Source: Hofstenia miamia (Eukaryota > Xenacoelomorpha > Acoela). From it: a stretch of DNA of 64,000 bases. The first letter of the stretch is position 1, and the number at the start of each line of letters is the position of its first letter. Location of the stretch: NCBI GenBank assembly GCA_004352715.1, contig SCFE01000042.1, positions 697,645-761,644 on the forward strand, given 5' to 3'. Of this stretch, positions 34,530-46,039 are shown one piece after another. A program made the position numbers and the translations under genes. The notes below the pieces were generated by a model, which was not told the origin of the DNA, ran no database searches, and saw only the letters and a program-made list of their open reading frames with translations.

Positions 34530-35816
34530 TCCCTTTAATTTAAATTTTCAACTTCTGCCAATTCCATTTCCTCTTCTTCTTCTTGTTCCTCCTCATTTTC
34601 TATGAGGTCTTCTTTGTCGAAATCCACATCCTCCTCTTCTATCCAGTTTATTTGTCTCTTACAGTATTTTTTCGTATGTCCCTTGTTTCCACAGGCTTGA
34701 CATTTCAAATCTTTTCGTTTTATTTGCTTTATAGTTCCATCTTTTAATTTTATTTTCACTAGTTCCTCACCAGATTTCTTTACTATGGTTTTACCTGTTG
34801 GTTTATTCACTATCAGTATTGTTTGATTAACTATTTGTTTCATAATCATCGATTTTTCACTAATTCTTGCATTACTTTCCATTGTAATTTGTATCACCAA
34901 TCCTTCTCTAATCATTTTGTCCAATGCATCATCTGCATCACATTTAATTTGAAATTGCGTCCGTATTGCCTCTGGCAATCCTTTACAGATGTGTGCAAAT
35001 AAATCATATTTAGAATAACTACTTTCTCTGGAACTAAGTTTTAACAGTCTCTCTACTTGAGACATATAATTTCTCAAATCATCTTTACTGTTCCTCTTTA
35101 TTCCATTTAATAGCATCCTATACTGGCTTTTAAAGCTTTCATCATCGTAGTATTGTCAATACACTCCTATCAATTTTTTGTAATTCATTTTTGTTTCCGA
35201 ATCTAACACTAAGTAGTGTTGATATGCAGCTCCACTTAAATATAGTGGGAATCTTGCTGCTGCCCTATTCTGTGTGACTTTTTGTTCCTTCATACTCATT
35301 TCGAATATTTCTAACCATTCGTTAAATGTAGGTGCTTTGCATGTTAATATCTCATTCTCTTCATCTTCCAACAATATTGTATCTTGAAACACCGGTTTCC
35401 TTTTGATTGGTTTTTCCACTTTTTCTTAACTTGTTTCATTACATTTTCTACCAATTTTCTTATAAACTCTTCTTCAGTTTCCGCATTTTTGTAGTCTTGT
35501 ATTGGTATCTCCTTTTGTGGTATCGCTGAATTTAATTCATGCGGTTTTTCCACTGTGACATTTTCTATTGTTTTTATTTCAGTTTTCTTTAACTCGATTA
35601 ATCGCAACTCGTCCTTTAAATTATCAATTTCCAACTGCTTTACTATGTTATCCTCTCATAAGTTAGTGTTTTCATCATGAAGTTCTTTTAGCATTTTTTG
35701 AAATTGTTCACATTGGAGCTTTATTTCCTTGTTTACTTCCGTCAACTTTTCTATCTGTTGTTGAAATAAATTTCACTGCTCCATCAAACATATACTCATG
35801 TCTTCTTTTATCTCCT
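34530..35816 (-). pseudogene. gag: Family B gag, 5' end in gap
   Basis: On the minus strand: coiled-coil rich part (35640-35816, with stops), a Glu/Lys region, then capsid (APTFNEWLEIFEMSM, AARFPLYLSGAAYQHYLVLD) and LKLSSRESSYSKYDLFAHICKG, then a CX2CX4HX4C knuckle (CQACGNKGHTKKYC, near 34660-34700), and an acidic C-terminus (EDVDFDKEDLIENEEEQ). Frameshifts near 35420 and a TGA at about 35155 break it. The start codon and 5' leader are inside the N gap. Confidence 0.85.
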
Positions 35817-36826
35817 NNNNNNNNNNNNNNNNNNNNNNNNNNNNNNNNNNNNNNNNNNNNNNNNNNNNNNNNNNNNNNNNNNNNNNNNNNNNNNNNNNNN
35901 NNNNNNNNNNNNNNNNNNNNNNNNNNNNNNNNNNNNNNNNNNNNNNNNNNNNNNNNNNNNNNNNNNNNNNNNNNNNNNNNNNNNNNNNNNNNNNNNNNNN
36001 NNNNNNNNNNNNNNNNNNNNNNNNNNNNNNNNNNNNNNNNNNNNNNNNNNNNNNNNNNNNNNNNNNNNNNNNNNNNNNNNNNNNNNNNNNNNNNNNNNNN
36101 NNNNNNNNNNNNNNNNNNNNNNNNNNNNNNNNNNNNNNNNNNNNNNNNNNNNNNNNNNNNNNNNNNNNNNNNNNNNNNNNNNNNNNNNNNNNNNNNNNNN
36201 NNNNNNNNNNNNNNNNNNNNNNNNNNNNNNNNNNNNNNNNNNNNNNNNNNNNNNNNNNNNNNNNNNNNNNNNNNNNNNNNNNNNNNNNNNNNNNNNNNNN
36301 NNNNNNNNNNNNNNNNNNNNNNNNNNNNNNNNNNNNNNNNNNNNNNNNNNNNNNNNNNNNNNNNNNNNNNNNNNNNNNNNNNNNNNNNNNNNNNNNNNNN
36401 NNNNNNNNNNNNNNNNNNNNNNNNNNNNNNNNNNNNNNNNNNNNNNNNNNNNNNNNNNNNNNNNNNNNNNNNNNNNNNNNNNNNNNNNNNNNNNNNNNNN
36501 NNNNNNNNNNNNNNNNNNNNNNNNNNNNNNNNNNNNNNNNNNNNNNNNNNNNNNNNNNNNNNNNNNNNNNNNNNNNNNNNNNNNNNNNNNNNNNNNNNNN
36601 NNNNNNNNNNNNNNNNNNNNNNNNNNNNNNNNNNNNNNNNNNNNNNNNNNNNNNNNNNNNNNNNNNNNNNNNNNNNNNNNNNNNNNNNNNNNNNNNNNNN
36701 NNNNNNNNNNNNNNNNNNNNNNNNNNNNNNNNNNNNNNNNNNNNNNNNNNNNNNNNNNNNNNNNNNNNNNNNNNNNNNNNNNNNNNNNNNNNNNNNNNNN
36801 NNNNNNNNNNNNNNNNTACCTGCTAA

Positions 36827-37093
36827 TTCCAGTTGTTTACAATTTCGAATGTTTTAATTTCTGTTCGTCTGCTGATTACGCAGTTCTGCCTTAATTAGCA
36901 GTTGTCATTTAGTCTAGTGCCGTTTTGCCAAATTAATTAATATCAAAAATACTGCACTATAAATTTACAAAATAACTAATTAATCTTAATCATATGTTTT
37001 TACAATTAATATTTTATTTTAATATTCAGTCTTGGTTTCTTCTTCCTTTTTTCTCAATTTGACCACATATGATTAGATTACAATTATGTTACA
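36827..37093 (-). repeat. Family B-type 5' LTR, partial and divergent
   Basis: On the minus strand it starts TGTAACATAATTG at 37093 and aligns through TTAATTGTAAAAACA and the following AT-rich segment with 64-360 and 961-1270. It is clearly more diverged from them than they are from each other, so it may belong to another subfamily than the internal region on its left. The inner part is in the gap. Confidence 0.65.
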
Positions 37094-37480
37094 CTAATCT
37101 CTCTAAATGCTATGTTAATTGCTTCAGCAATTACAGTTTTATTAATGATACTTTTATTATTAACATTAATTTCTTGAATGGTGCAATCAAAAGGTTTTTC
37201 CTTATTTAAAAACCTATTAATAAACCCCCATTTAATTCAGGCTTGAGTGAGGTTTTCAAAGAAGTGTTTGTCTTGTTGTTCTCTGATTTTAGTTTAAATC
37301 TTAGATAGTTTTGATTTTACTTCATTATATGCAGCAACATTAATTTGAGTATGATTTCTAGAAAGTGAATTCCAGATCTTCTTTTTTCAACTTCTAATAC
37401 ATTTAATTCTTTGCTGTTTATTTTTTTTGGCCATGGACTTTTACATATCCATATTGAAATGGTGCATTCATATTTAAGCA
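37094..37480 (-). pseudogene. LINE fragment, region between endonuclease and RT
   Basis: The minus strand reads, with stops, a helix-rich Lys/Asn segment (NEVKSKLSKI, EQQDKHFFENL) followed by KWGFINRFLN and NKTVIAEAINIAF. This pattern, ending with I-A-E-x-x-N-x-x-F, is typical just before RT in Jockey-like LINEs. The flanking parts are missing. Confidence 0.45.
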
Positions 37481-38455
37481 AATAATTAGTTTCATAATAA
37501 ATTCAATCATTTCTCCTGGATCTTGCAGTGTATATACATAATCCCATGGCACATTTTCTAGGGAATTTCTAAAAGTTTTTTATCAAATTTTTCAAAACTG
37601 CCAGTGTAAATTCTTTTCCTCATGTTGCTGTGGAGAATTTCTTGCTAACAAATAAACATAAGTTATGGTAAGAGAATGAATTAAATATGTAATTTCTGAA
37701 AACCATGGATTCAGTATTTCTTAAAAGTAATCAATTAAGATGTTTCCCCTTGTTGGAACATCTTTATTTATTACATCATGTTGACATGCTTCACAGATAA
37801 AGTTTATGTACTTTGTCTAACTTTTGTCAAGATAGTTAATGTTGTAGCCTCCAGCAGCAAAATCTCTTTTGTGAGAGAAAAAGTGTTTTGAACCCTAAAT
37901 GGACACTAAATGTTATCTTACAAAAATGATGCAAATATACTACACTAGGTCTATATGTCTGTGATAAGAATAGGCCCCCCTTTTAAAAATACTTTGATAT
38001 GTGTCTGGTTAAGGATACAGTTCAAACTGTGTATAGCATATTATACTTAAAATGGAAAACCTTGCTAGAAACAATTGAATTCATTATAAAAGCTCATAAA
38101 AACAAGAGCTGGCATACTAAATTGTGCTATCAAACATGAAAGATTAAGTAAATTCATTTGTTATAAAAATTAAATTTGATCAGTCATAACTGTAAATTTT
38201 TAAATTCATATTTGTTCACTAGATGACAGATTGATCTAGCAATGCCATTAATGAGCCATTGTCTATGAGAAACTGATAAGTAATACCTTTTGAAAATTGA
38301 AATCAAACTTTAATGTAATACTTGTTATATACAATAATATAATAATTTCTCTGTAAAATTGGGGAATTTTAAGATTTTTAAATCTTTTCGTTCTGTTGGT
38401 AATGATTGGCAAATGAATGGCAAATGATTGGCCATTGTTGACCAGGGGTGCCAAC
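37481..38455. other. No recognisable gene
   Basis: AT-rich sequence between the LINE scrap and the Maverick-like element. I see no open frame with a motif and no repeat structure. Confidence 0.5.
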
Positions 38456-38497
38456 AGTAGTAGTAAAAGAGGCCAAGACTTTGTGTCACTTTTTCCT

Positions 38498-38548
38498 GAT
38501 TGGTTGAGAGGTGGGGTCCATTTCATCCCACTTTCTTCTGATTGGTCG
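38498..38548. promoter_or_regulatory. Paired CCAAT boxes, left arm
   Basis: TGATTGGTTG at 38498 and TGATTGGTCG at 38539, in the same place and spacing as in the other two termini. Candidate promoter elements at the element end; no transcript start can be set from sequence alone. Confidence 0.45.
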
Positions 38549-38659
38549 AGAGGGGTGGCCTTTGACCTGAGACGCCGTGGATATTGCTGATGGTGTTGTA
38601 CTGACATCATGGAAGTCATGTACTTTTACTAGTTTTTGTGTTATTTATGTGGTCTAATT

Positions 38660-38880
38660 TAGTTTGCATTTTTTACTGTCCCACATTAACTTAGTTTAGA
38701 TTTTTTACTTTCCCACATTAACTTACTTTGCATTTTTTACTTTCCCACATTAACTTACTTTACATTTTTAAACTTTCACACATTAAATTACTTTACATTT
38801 TTTACTTTCCCACATTAACTTACTTTGCATTTTTACTTTCCCACAGTAACTTACTTTGCATTTATTTATTTCCCACATTT
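38660..38880 (+). repeat. 30-base subterminal tandem repeat, left arm
   Basis: About seven imperfect units of TTTTACTTTCCCACATTAAC plus TTACTTTGCA. The right arm holds the complementary unit in many more copies. Confidence 0.85.
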
Positions 38881-39215
38881 ACATACTTGTTTAAAAAAAT
38901 GGAATCGAAAAATATTTACATGTATTTATTTCCCACATTTACATACTTGTTTAAAAAGTGGAATCGAAAAATATTTACATGTATTTATTTCCCACATTTA
39001 CATACTTGTTTAAAAAGTGGAATCGAAAAATATTTACATGTATTTATTTCCCACATTTACATACTTGTTTAAAAAGTGGAATCGAAAAATATTTACATGT
39101 ATTTATTTCCCACATTTACATACTTGTTTAAAAAGTGGAATCGAAAAATATTTACATGTATTTATTTCCCACATTTACATACTTGTTTAAAAAGTGGAAT
39201 CGAAAAATATTTCCT
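38860..39215 (+). repeat. 59-base subterminal tandem repeat, left arm
   Basis: Six units of a 59-base sequence containing TTTCCCACATTTACATACTT and GTTTAAAAAGTGGAATCG, nearly identical from unit to unit. The right arm and the 10.3 kb terminus have a single unit. The open frames that cross it simply repeat the unit and are not genes. Confidence 0.92.
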
Positions 39216-41955
39216 AATAAATATAAATACATGCTTCCACAGATGCATACTCTCGCCATACAGAAAAAACGAACATTTATAAAAAATAAATTTATTTACA
39301 AAGAAAATATGGAAAACACTACTAAATGATAAAGTTGATATAGCGAATTTCATCTACAGTTGAATGATAATATTCGTAATGACTTCATTGTTGGATGAGA
39401 ATGGTGGAGAAAACATCCACAAGAATACTCCAAGATAGAAGTTCTTCTAATAATGTTAGTTGACGATGCTAAAACATTCAATTAGTACAATAAAAACAGA
39501 AATTAAAATAATGACAACAGTTTTAATCTTTACATACACAACAAATATAATATAATATATTATATGTAAACAATCGTAACAATGAAAAACAATATGTACT
39601 ATTATAATGTAAAAGAATGCTTACCAAATAATTTTGTAGTTTTATCACAGCATTGTTCTGCAAGTGTATTGGCACATGATGATTTCCACAGATAGTGTCT
39701 AAATTATACAAGTCATTATTTAAAATGAGATAATGTTCACAATCAAAAAAATGACAATTAATAATTAATAAAGAAACGACATTTTATTTACTATGAATCA
39801 TTCATACAAACTGTCATCACAGCGTATTTACAAAACAGTGTTAGTCCATCTAAAATAAACATTACTGCCTTTATTGAAATGTGTATGAAAGTATACTTTC
39901 CAAGTGTATTGAATGATCTAAATTGATAACATAAAATTTTAAACAAAGACATATATACCCAGCTGTGTAAAATCATTTTTCACAATGTTCACTTTCAGTT
40001 GTAATTCATTTGAATCACAGAGCCTAAAGACATGATAAAACGACAAATAAAACAATTATTTTTTACATAACAAACGTAGATTAAATTTGTCATTTCAAAA
40101 TTGCATAATGTGATAATTCATTTTGAGATTATGTTGAACTCTTTTTCATGCATGGTGTACAAATGAAACACATCTTCAAGTAGATTGCTGTATGAGACAG
40201 GGTAATAAATCACTGAGACTTCACTTGCTATACAGAAAAAATCAAACCAATGCGCAGTGTATTGATGTGATTACAGAGCGCAGTGTATTGTTGTGATTAC
40301 AGAGACAGCAAAACTAAATGCATTGTTATTCAAACATACCAAATTACTTCATTACCACTGAAATGATAGCAAACAAAGCTAAACATTTTTATTAATTTAT
40401 CACATGAATAAAACATACATACATATGTTGTGGTGGACTTAAATGTAGAGGCATTTTTCAATGATAAACACAAGTTTATGAATGATGACAGATAGAGCTA
40501 AATATTTTTAATAATGAATTTATGCATTAAAACACACATACATTTTTTGTAGTGGAATTTTCACATGGAGGCATGTTTTTTTCTTTCTACAAAAATGACG
40601 GGGCATCACAAATGACGGTAGATAGACTGAGCTAAAAAAATTTATTAACAGATTTATACATTCAAAATATACATACGCCTTGTAGTGGTGGCCTTTTGTG
40701 TAAATTTATAGATAATTGGAGGGAAGCACACATTGTGTGGAATGATGAAAAATATTTACAACAACAATGACATCTAAGCAAGTAAAACATTATTAAAAAT
40801 AAATTGANATTAATTTATCACATGAATAAAACATACATACATATGTTGTGGTGGACTTAAATGTAGAGGCATTTTTCAATGATAAACACAAGTTTATGAA
40901 TGATGACAGATAGAGCTAAATATTTTTAATAATGAATTTATGCATTAAAACACACNNNNNNNNNNNNNNNNNNNNNNNNNNNNNNNNNNNNNNNNNNNNN
41001 NNNNNNNNNNNNNNNNNNNNNNNNNNNNNNNNNNNNNNNNNNNNNNNNNNNNNNNNNNNNNNNNNNNNNNNNNNNNNNNNNNNNNNNNNNNNNNNNNNNN
41101 NNNNNNNNNNNNNNNNNNNNNNNNNNNNNNNNNNNNNNNNNNNNNNNNNNNNNNNNNNNNNNNNNNNNNNNNNNNNNNNNNNNNNNNNNNNNNNNNNNNN
41201 NNNNNNNNNNNNNNNNNNNNNNNNNNNNNNNNNNNNNNNNNNNNNNNNNNNNNNNNNNNNNNNNNNNNNNNNNNNNNNNNNNNNNNNNNNNNNNNNNNNN
41301 NNNNNNNNNNNNNNNNNNNNNNNNNNNNNNNNNNNNNNNNNNNNNNNNNNNNNNNNNNNNNNNNNNNNNNNNNNNNNNNNNNNNNNNNNNNNNNNNNNNN
41401 NNNNNNNNNNNNNNNNNNNNNNNNNNNNNNNNNNNNNNNNNNNNNNNNNNNNNNNNNNNNNNNNNNNNNNNNNNNNNNNNNNNNNNNNNNNNNNNNNNNN
41501 NNNNNNNNNNNNNNNNNNNNNNNNNNNNNNNNNNNNNNNNNNNNNNNNNNNNNNNNNNNNNNNNNNNNNNNNNNNNNNNNNNNNNNNNNNNNNNNNNNNN
41601 NNNNNNNNNNNNNNNNNNNNNNNNNNNNNNNNNNNNNNNNNNNNNNNNNNNNNNNNNNNNNNNNNNNNNNNNNNNNNNNNNNNNNNNNNNNNNNNNNNNN
41701 NNNNNNNNNNNNNNNNNNNNNNNNNNNNNNNNNNNNNNNNNNNNNNNNNNNNNNNNNNNNNNNNNNNNNNNNNNNNNNNNNNNNNNNNNNNNNNNNNNNN
41801 NNNNNNNNNNNNNNNNNNNNNNNNNNNNNNNNNNNNNNNNNNNNNNNNNNNNNNNNNNNNNNNNNNNNNNNNNNNNNNNNNNNNNNNNNNNNNNNNNNNN
41901 NNNNNNNNNNNNNNNNNNNNNNNNNNNNNNNNNNNNNNNNNNNNNNNNNNNNNNN

Positions 41956-42644
41956 GTAGTGGTCTGGATCCATCACAGGGAATGATTCGAGGGTCTCTGT
42001 GCCAGATCACAAAAGTGCACTTAAGTTAGGTATAGGGGTTTTTCTCTCGATTTGCCGACTAGCATTTCCAACTACATGTATTAGATAATTAACTTTCAAC
42101 AAATGGTTGGATAACCAAACCTTAGGGATTATATTAATATATTTTCAGATCCAAATTAAGTGACCTATAATCGACTGATAATGACCTTACATGTAGTAAT
42201 TATAAATGTAAGTTAGGAAGTTGTTTGATACTTGTTTATTTAATAAAGCCAATATATTTTGGTAATGGCTACATGTAATATTGAATGAACAACTAGTGAC
42301 AGTTTCTGGTTGCAACACTTTCACACAATAGAGATTAAGTCGAGTTGTGTCATGCCTTGAGTAAGCACTGAGCTAATGTAAGGTACACATAAGCTATCTT
42401 GATTGAGCTGAGAGGTGGCACTCAAGCATTTGAAGGAACTGTGAAATTTGATGTGGAGATCCGCTATGGGCAGATGCCCAAAGGTTCGTCACCTAAAAAG
42501 TGAATAGTTAATTATGGTTATGTAATGTAATAGAAGAATCTAAGCAAGCAGTAACATTTAGTAAATCCTTACCTGCAATAGCACAGTCAATGTTACAAGG
42601 TAACAGTGAATCAACAGTGATAAAGCCTGGTAGAGGATATTACA
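41956..42644 (+). repeat. Family A LTR inserted in the Maverick-like element
   Basis: Starts at the gap edge with the segment matching 12515 and ends TTACA at 42644, then unrelated sequence without a primer site, so it is either a solo LTR or the 3' LTR of a copy in the gap. It supplies the roughly 215 bases missing from 12580-12610. AATAAAGCC is near 42242. Confidence 0.85.
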
Positions 42645-43058
42645 CTAAGAGTTAAATAAATGCTGCTAGTATCATTGAAATGAATGAACTCACCATTTTA
42701 TCTATGCAAGCTAATTGTAATTCTATTGATGAATGGCTTTGAAGTTGGTTTATAAATTATATGAGTTTTTTCATAATTGATGAATGGCTGATCATTTACA
42801 CTATATACTGTGAATAAGGGTTTTTAACCAATAATGGGATGCTACCACTCTGATAATGTTGATCTCATCACTAAGTTAAATAAGTTTAATATTAGATAAT
42901 GGATGCGCATGTTATGTATAATAATATAATTAGGGATAAAATATATACATTTATTCACAGGTTAATATACAATACTCTAACGAATGTCCATGATCAGATA
43001 AAAATAGAAATCATTGTCACATATATTTATTCTTTAATCTAAAATTACACACTAAATC
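42645..43058. other. Spacer after LTR, 3' flank of minus-strand ORF
   Basis: No gene is visible. On the minus strand AATAAA at about 43026-43031 lies some 28 bases after the stop of the 43059-43448 frame and could be its polyadenylation signal. Confidence 0.5.
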
Positions 43059-43448
43059 TCAGTACAGTTTGTGCTCTGGATATAATACTGTGCCTCCAGG
43101 ATATAATACTGCTATATCTTTACCATGTTGAATTCTAAGACCAATAAGCATCTTGTATTTTCCACCTCTAGTTTTTTCTGCATATCGCCTGGGTAAGAAG
43201 AAGCAGTTGCCATTTTCCAGTATAATTTTTACTGCTGGACCATACTTTGTCTGGATACAGAATGCATTGTGAATTTTTTCCCACTCACCAATTTTTAATT
43301 CATTGACGGGAATGTATTTAATTTGACGCTCTTCAAAGATTTCATTCAGTTTGCTGATCACCTCAGGTTGAATTGCTTCACCAATAGTCTCTACAGAATA
43401 CATGGTCTTTGGTAATATTGACTTAAAAACGCATTTTTGGGGTTGCAA
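43059..43448 (-). CDS. Intact 129-codon ORF, unknown function, Maverick-associated
   Basis: A fully open frame with no N-terminal signal and no membrane segment. The notable part is a NAFCIQTKYGPAVKIILENG segment followed by FFLPRRYAEK. I recall small proteins with a T-K-Y-G ... L-P-x-R pattern next to mobile or viral DNA in invertebrate genomes, but I cannot name the family with certainty. It sits head to head with the polymerase B fragment and their starts overlap (43437-43448). A downstream AATAAA on the same strand supports real expression at some time. It could also be a captured host gene or the end of a longer protein whose 5' exons are elsewhere. Confidence 0.55.
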   Translation of the reverse strand: MQPQKCVFKSILPKTMYSVETIGEAIQPEVISKLNEIFEERQIKYIPVNELKIGEWEKIHNAFCIQTKYGPAVKIILENGNCFFLPRRYAEKTRGGKYKMLIGLRIQHGKDIAVLYPGGTVLYPEHKLY

Positions 43449-43990
43449 GAGAACGTCTTGTTTGCTCTTCCCAACTTTTGCAGATTTTTTAGTAGTGAGG
43501 CAAATAAGAAAACTTATTTAAAGGTGAAGGATGAGCTGGCTGGCGGAATACTAACACAGATGGTGGCACTAAAATCAAAAATGTACTCTGTCCAATATAT
43601 ATGTGCAAATAGTGGGGGTGTCGACCATAAATGTAGTGCAAAAGGGGTTATGGGTAATGTGAAAAAGACCATAAATTTCAACACCTTCAAACACATTTTG
43701 GATGGAGAAGAAATTCTACGACATGAGATGGTAATGATTCTCAGTCACAACCATGATATCTCTATTCAGAGGATGAATAAAGTTGCACTAACACCCTATG
43801 ATGATAAGAGATATCTGGTGGATCATTACCAAAGTTTGCCATATGGTCATAAAGGTATAGATTACATTTAAAATGTATTTTTACTAATTTTTAATTTAGA
43901 TATTTCTCAATCACCAATTAAACGCCCTAATCAAGAAGATCCCTCTATAAATGAACCATCTACAAGCAGCAGCAAAAGACCTTGTTTAGG
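43437..43990 (+). CDS. polB: Maverick-type DNA polymerase B, C-terminal exons
   Basis: The open frame 43437-43871 includes LKVKDELAGGI, KSKMYSVQYICAN, CSAKGVMGNVKK, a VALTPYDDKRYLVDHYQSL block and YGH. These are the last conserved blocks of Polinton-type protein-primed polymerase; the exonuclease and catalytic palm are missing, so it is only about the last 130 residues. At 43855 a GT donor and at 43911 an AG acceptor would splice to an open stretch (43913-43989) encoding a Ser/Pro/Lys-rich tail (PIKRPNQEDPSINEPSTSSS) followed by another GT. The 5' boundary is unclear: the first 11 codons overlap the minus-strand frame. Same protein as the broken copy at 1879-2262. Confidence 0.65.
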
Positions 43991-44229
43991 TATATGAAAA
44001 TTATTTTGTGTGAAATTTAATAATTATTGTTTAGACACATGATAATGAATATTGCCTCTGTTATCCCACTCTGCCTCTGTAGTCAATTTGAATTTTTGTA
44101 TATGGTGATGGAATATTTTCAATTTATTTTTAATAATGTTTTACTTGCTTAGATGTCATTGTTGTTGTAAATATTTTTCATCATTCCACACAATGTGTGC
44201 TTCCCTCCAATTATCTATAAATTTACACA

Positions 44230-44530
44230 AAAGGCCACCACTACAAGGCGTATGTATATTTTGAATGTATAAATCTGTTAATAAATTTTTTTAGCTCAGT
44301 CTATCTACCGTCATTTGTGATGCCCCGTCATTTTTGTAGAAAGAAAAAAACATGCCTCCATGTGAAAATTCCACTACAAAAAATGTATGTGTGTTTTAAT
44401 GCATAAATTCATTCATTAAAAATATTTAGCTCTGTCTGTTGTCATTCATAAACTTGTGTTTATCATTGAAAAAATGCCTCTATGTTTAAGTCCACCACAA
44501 CATATGTATGTATGTTCAAGTCGTCACAAT
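44230..44530 (+). repeat. Imperfect tandem repeat of about 120 bases
   Basis: Three diverged units, each containing a GCC(T)CC...CCAC(T)AC(A)A segment, then TGTATGT and a TTTAGCTC(T/A)GTCT segment, starting near 44232, 44353 and 44475. The left arm holds the same series inverted. Confidence 0.55.
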
Positions 44531-44778
44531 AATGGTAATGAAATTATTTTGTATGTTTTATTAATGATTTATATTAGATTTGACTGTTTATGCAACTTAT
44601 ATTTTGATGTTTGAAAAGCCTCTGTATTCATTCAACTTTGCATTTCAGTGATAATGAAGTAATTTGGTATGTTTGAATAACAATGCATTTAGTTTTGCTG
44701 TCTCTGTAATCACAACAATACACTGTGCTCTGTAATCACATCAATACACTGTGCATTGGTTTGATTCTGTCTGTATAG

Positions 44779-44888
44779 CAAGTGAAGTCTCAGTGATTTA
44801 TTACCCTGTCTCATACAGCAATCTACTTGAAGATGTGTTTCATTTGTACACCATGCATGAAAAACAGTTCAACATAATCTCAAAATGA
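44779..44888 (+). other. Exon-like open segment in the inverted arm
   Basis: Preceded by a CTGTATAG acceptor-like site, open for 36 codons (YYPVSYSNLLEDVFHLYTMH) to TGA 44886-44888. The mirror copy on the minus strand near 40125-40237 has the same reading with one change (Q to E). Too short to call a gene; may be a terminal exon. Confidence 0.35.
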
Positions 44889-44983
44889 ATTATCACATTA
44901 TGCAATTTTGAAATGACAAATTTAATCTCCATTTGTTATGTAAAAAAATAATTGTTTTATTTGTCATTTTATCATGTCTTTAG

Positions 44984-45216
44984 GCTCTGTGATTCAAATG
45001 AATTAAAACTGAAAGTGAACATTGTGAAAAATGATTTTACACAGCTGGGTATATATGTCTTTGTTTAAAATTTTACGTTATCAATTTAGATCATTCATTA
45101 CACTTGGAAAGTATACTTTCATACACATTTCAATAAAGGCAGTAATGTTTATTTTAGATGGACTAACACTGTTTTGTAAATACGCTGTGATGACAGTTTG
45201 TATGAATGATTCATAG
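44984..45216 (+). other. Exon-like segments and 61-codon ORF in the arm
   Basis: 44984-45048 is flanked by TTTAG and GTATAT and is open (CDSNELKLKVNIVKNDFTQL). A separate frame, 45031-45216, is an uninterrupted 61-codon ORF starting MILHSWVYMSLFKIL and ending CMNDS, followed at once by TAAATAAAATG, a polyadenylation signal. The mirror (39791-39976, minus) keeps the ORF with two changes. Either the arm carries a small gene or this is chance plus arm homogenisation. Confidence 0.35.
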
Positions 45217-45513
45217 TAAATAAAATGTCGTTTCTTTATTAATTATTAATTGTCATTTTTTTGATAGACAGTAATGTTTATTGGGAAAATGATTTTACAC
45301 AGCTGGGTATATATGTCTTTGTTTAAAATTTTACTTAATTGATTTAGATCATTCATTAGACTTGGAAAGTATACTTTTGTACACATTTCAATAAAGACAG
45401 TAATGTTTATTTTAGATGGACTAACACTGTTTTGTAAATATGCTGTGATGACAGTTTGTATGAATGATTTGTAGTAAATAAAATGTCATTTCTTTATTAA
45501 TTATTAATTGTCT
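45023..45513 (+). repeat. Tandem duplication of about 245 bases in the right arm
   Basis: 45023-45265 and 45285-45513 match over their length (AAAATGATTTTACACAGCTG to the ATTAATTATTAATTGTC block). The left arm has one copy only, so the duplication is newer than the arm pair. Confidence 0.85.
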
Positions 45514-45566
45514 TGTTTTTTATTGTGAATGTTATCTCATTTTAAATAATGACTTGTATAATTTAG

Positions 45567-45640
45567 ACACTATATGTGGAAATCATCATGTGCCAATACA
45601 CTTGCAGAACAATGCTGTGATAAAACTACAAAATTATTTG
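45567..45640 (+). other. 74-base exon-like segment with splice sites
   Basis: Bounded by ATTTAG and GTAAGC and open (DTICGNHHVPIHLQNNAVIK). The mirror 39625-39698 on the minus strand keeps both splice-like sites. A diverged counterpart before a GTAAGC is visible on the minus strand near 10.86-10.93 kb in the third terminus. Confidence 0.4.
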
Positions 45641-46039
45641 GTAAGCATTCTTTAACATTATAATAATACATATGGTTTTTCATTGTTACGATTGTTTACA
45701 TATAATATAGTATATTATATTTGTTGTGTATGTAAAGATTGAAAACTGTTGTCATTATTTTAATTTCTGTTTTTATTGTACTAATTGAATGTTTTAGCAT
45801 TGTCAACTAACATTATTAGAAGAACTTCTATCTTGGAGTATTCTTGTGGATGTTTTCTCCACCATTCCCATCCAACAATGAAGTCATAACAAATATTATC
45901 ATTCAACTGTAAATGAAATTTGCTATAGTAGTATTTTCCATATTTTCTTTGTAAATAAATTTATTTTTTATAAATGTTCTTTTTTTCTGTATGGCAAGAG
46001 TATGCGTCTGTGGAAGCATGTATTTATTTTTACTTGGAA

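Larger units (their letters stand above)
38456..40807 (+). repeat. Left inverted arm of Maverick-like element
   Basis: Reverse complement of 44118-46736, block for block: paired CCAAT boxes, subterminal tandem repeats, and the open segments near 39625-39698, 39791-39976 and 40125-40237. 40392-40540 is repeated exactly at 40809-40955 after a single N, which looks like an assembly join. Confidence 0.85.

Noticed and set aside
38660-39215. CRISPR-like array
   Set aside because: Units are directly adjacent without unique spacers, and the context is a eukaryotic transposon end.
38825-39282. Overlapping open frames with repeated M-E-S-K-N-I-Y-M-Y peptides
   Set aside because: They are translations of the 59-base tandem repeat, whose length shifts frame each unit; no start context or homologue.
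45031-45216. 61-codon ORF in the right arm as a confirmed gene
   Set aside because: Its conservation in the left arm could result from arm homogenisation, and its frame conflicts with the neighbouring exon-like segment; kept only as a low-confidence observation.
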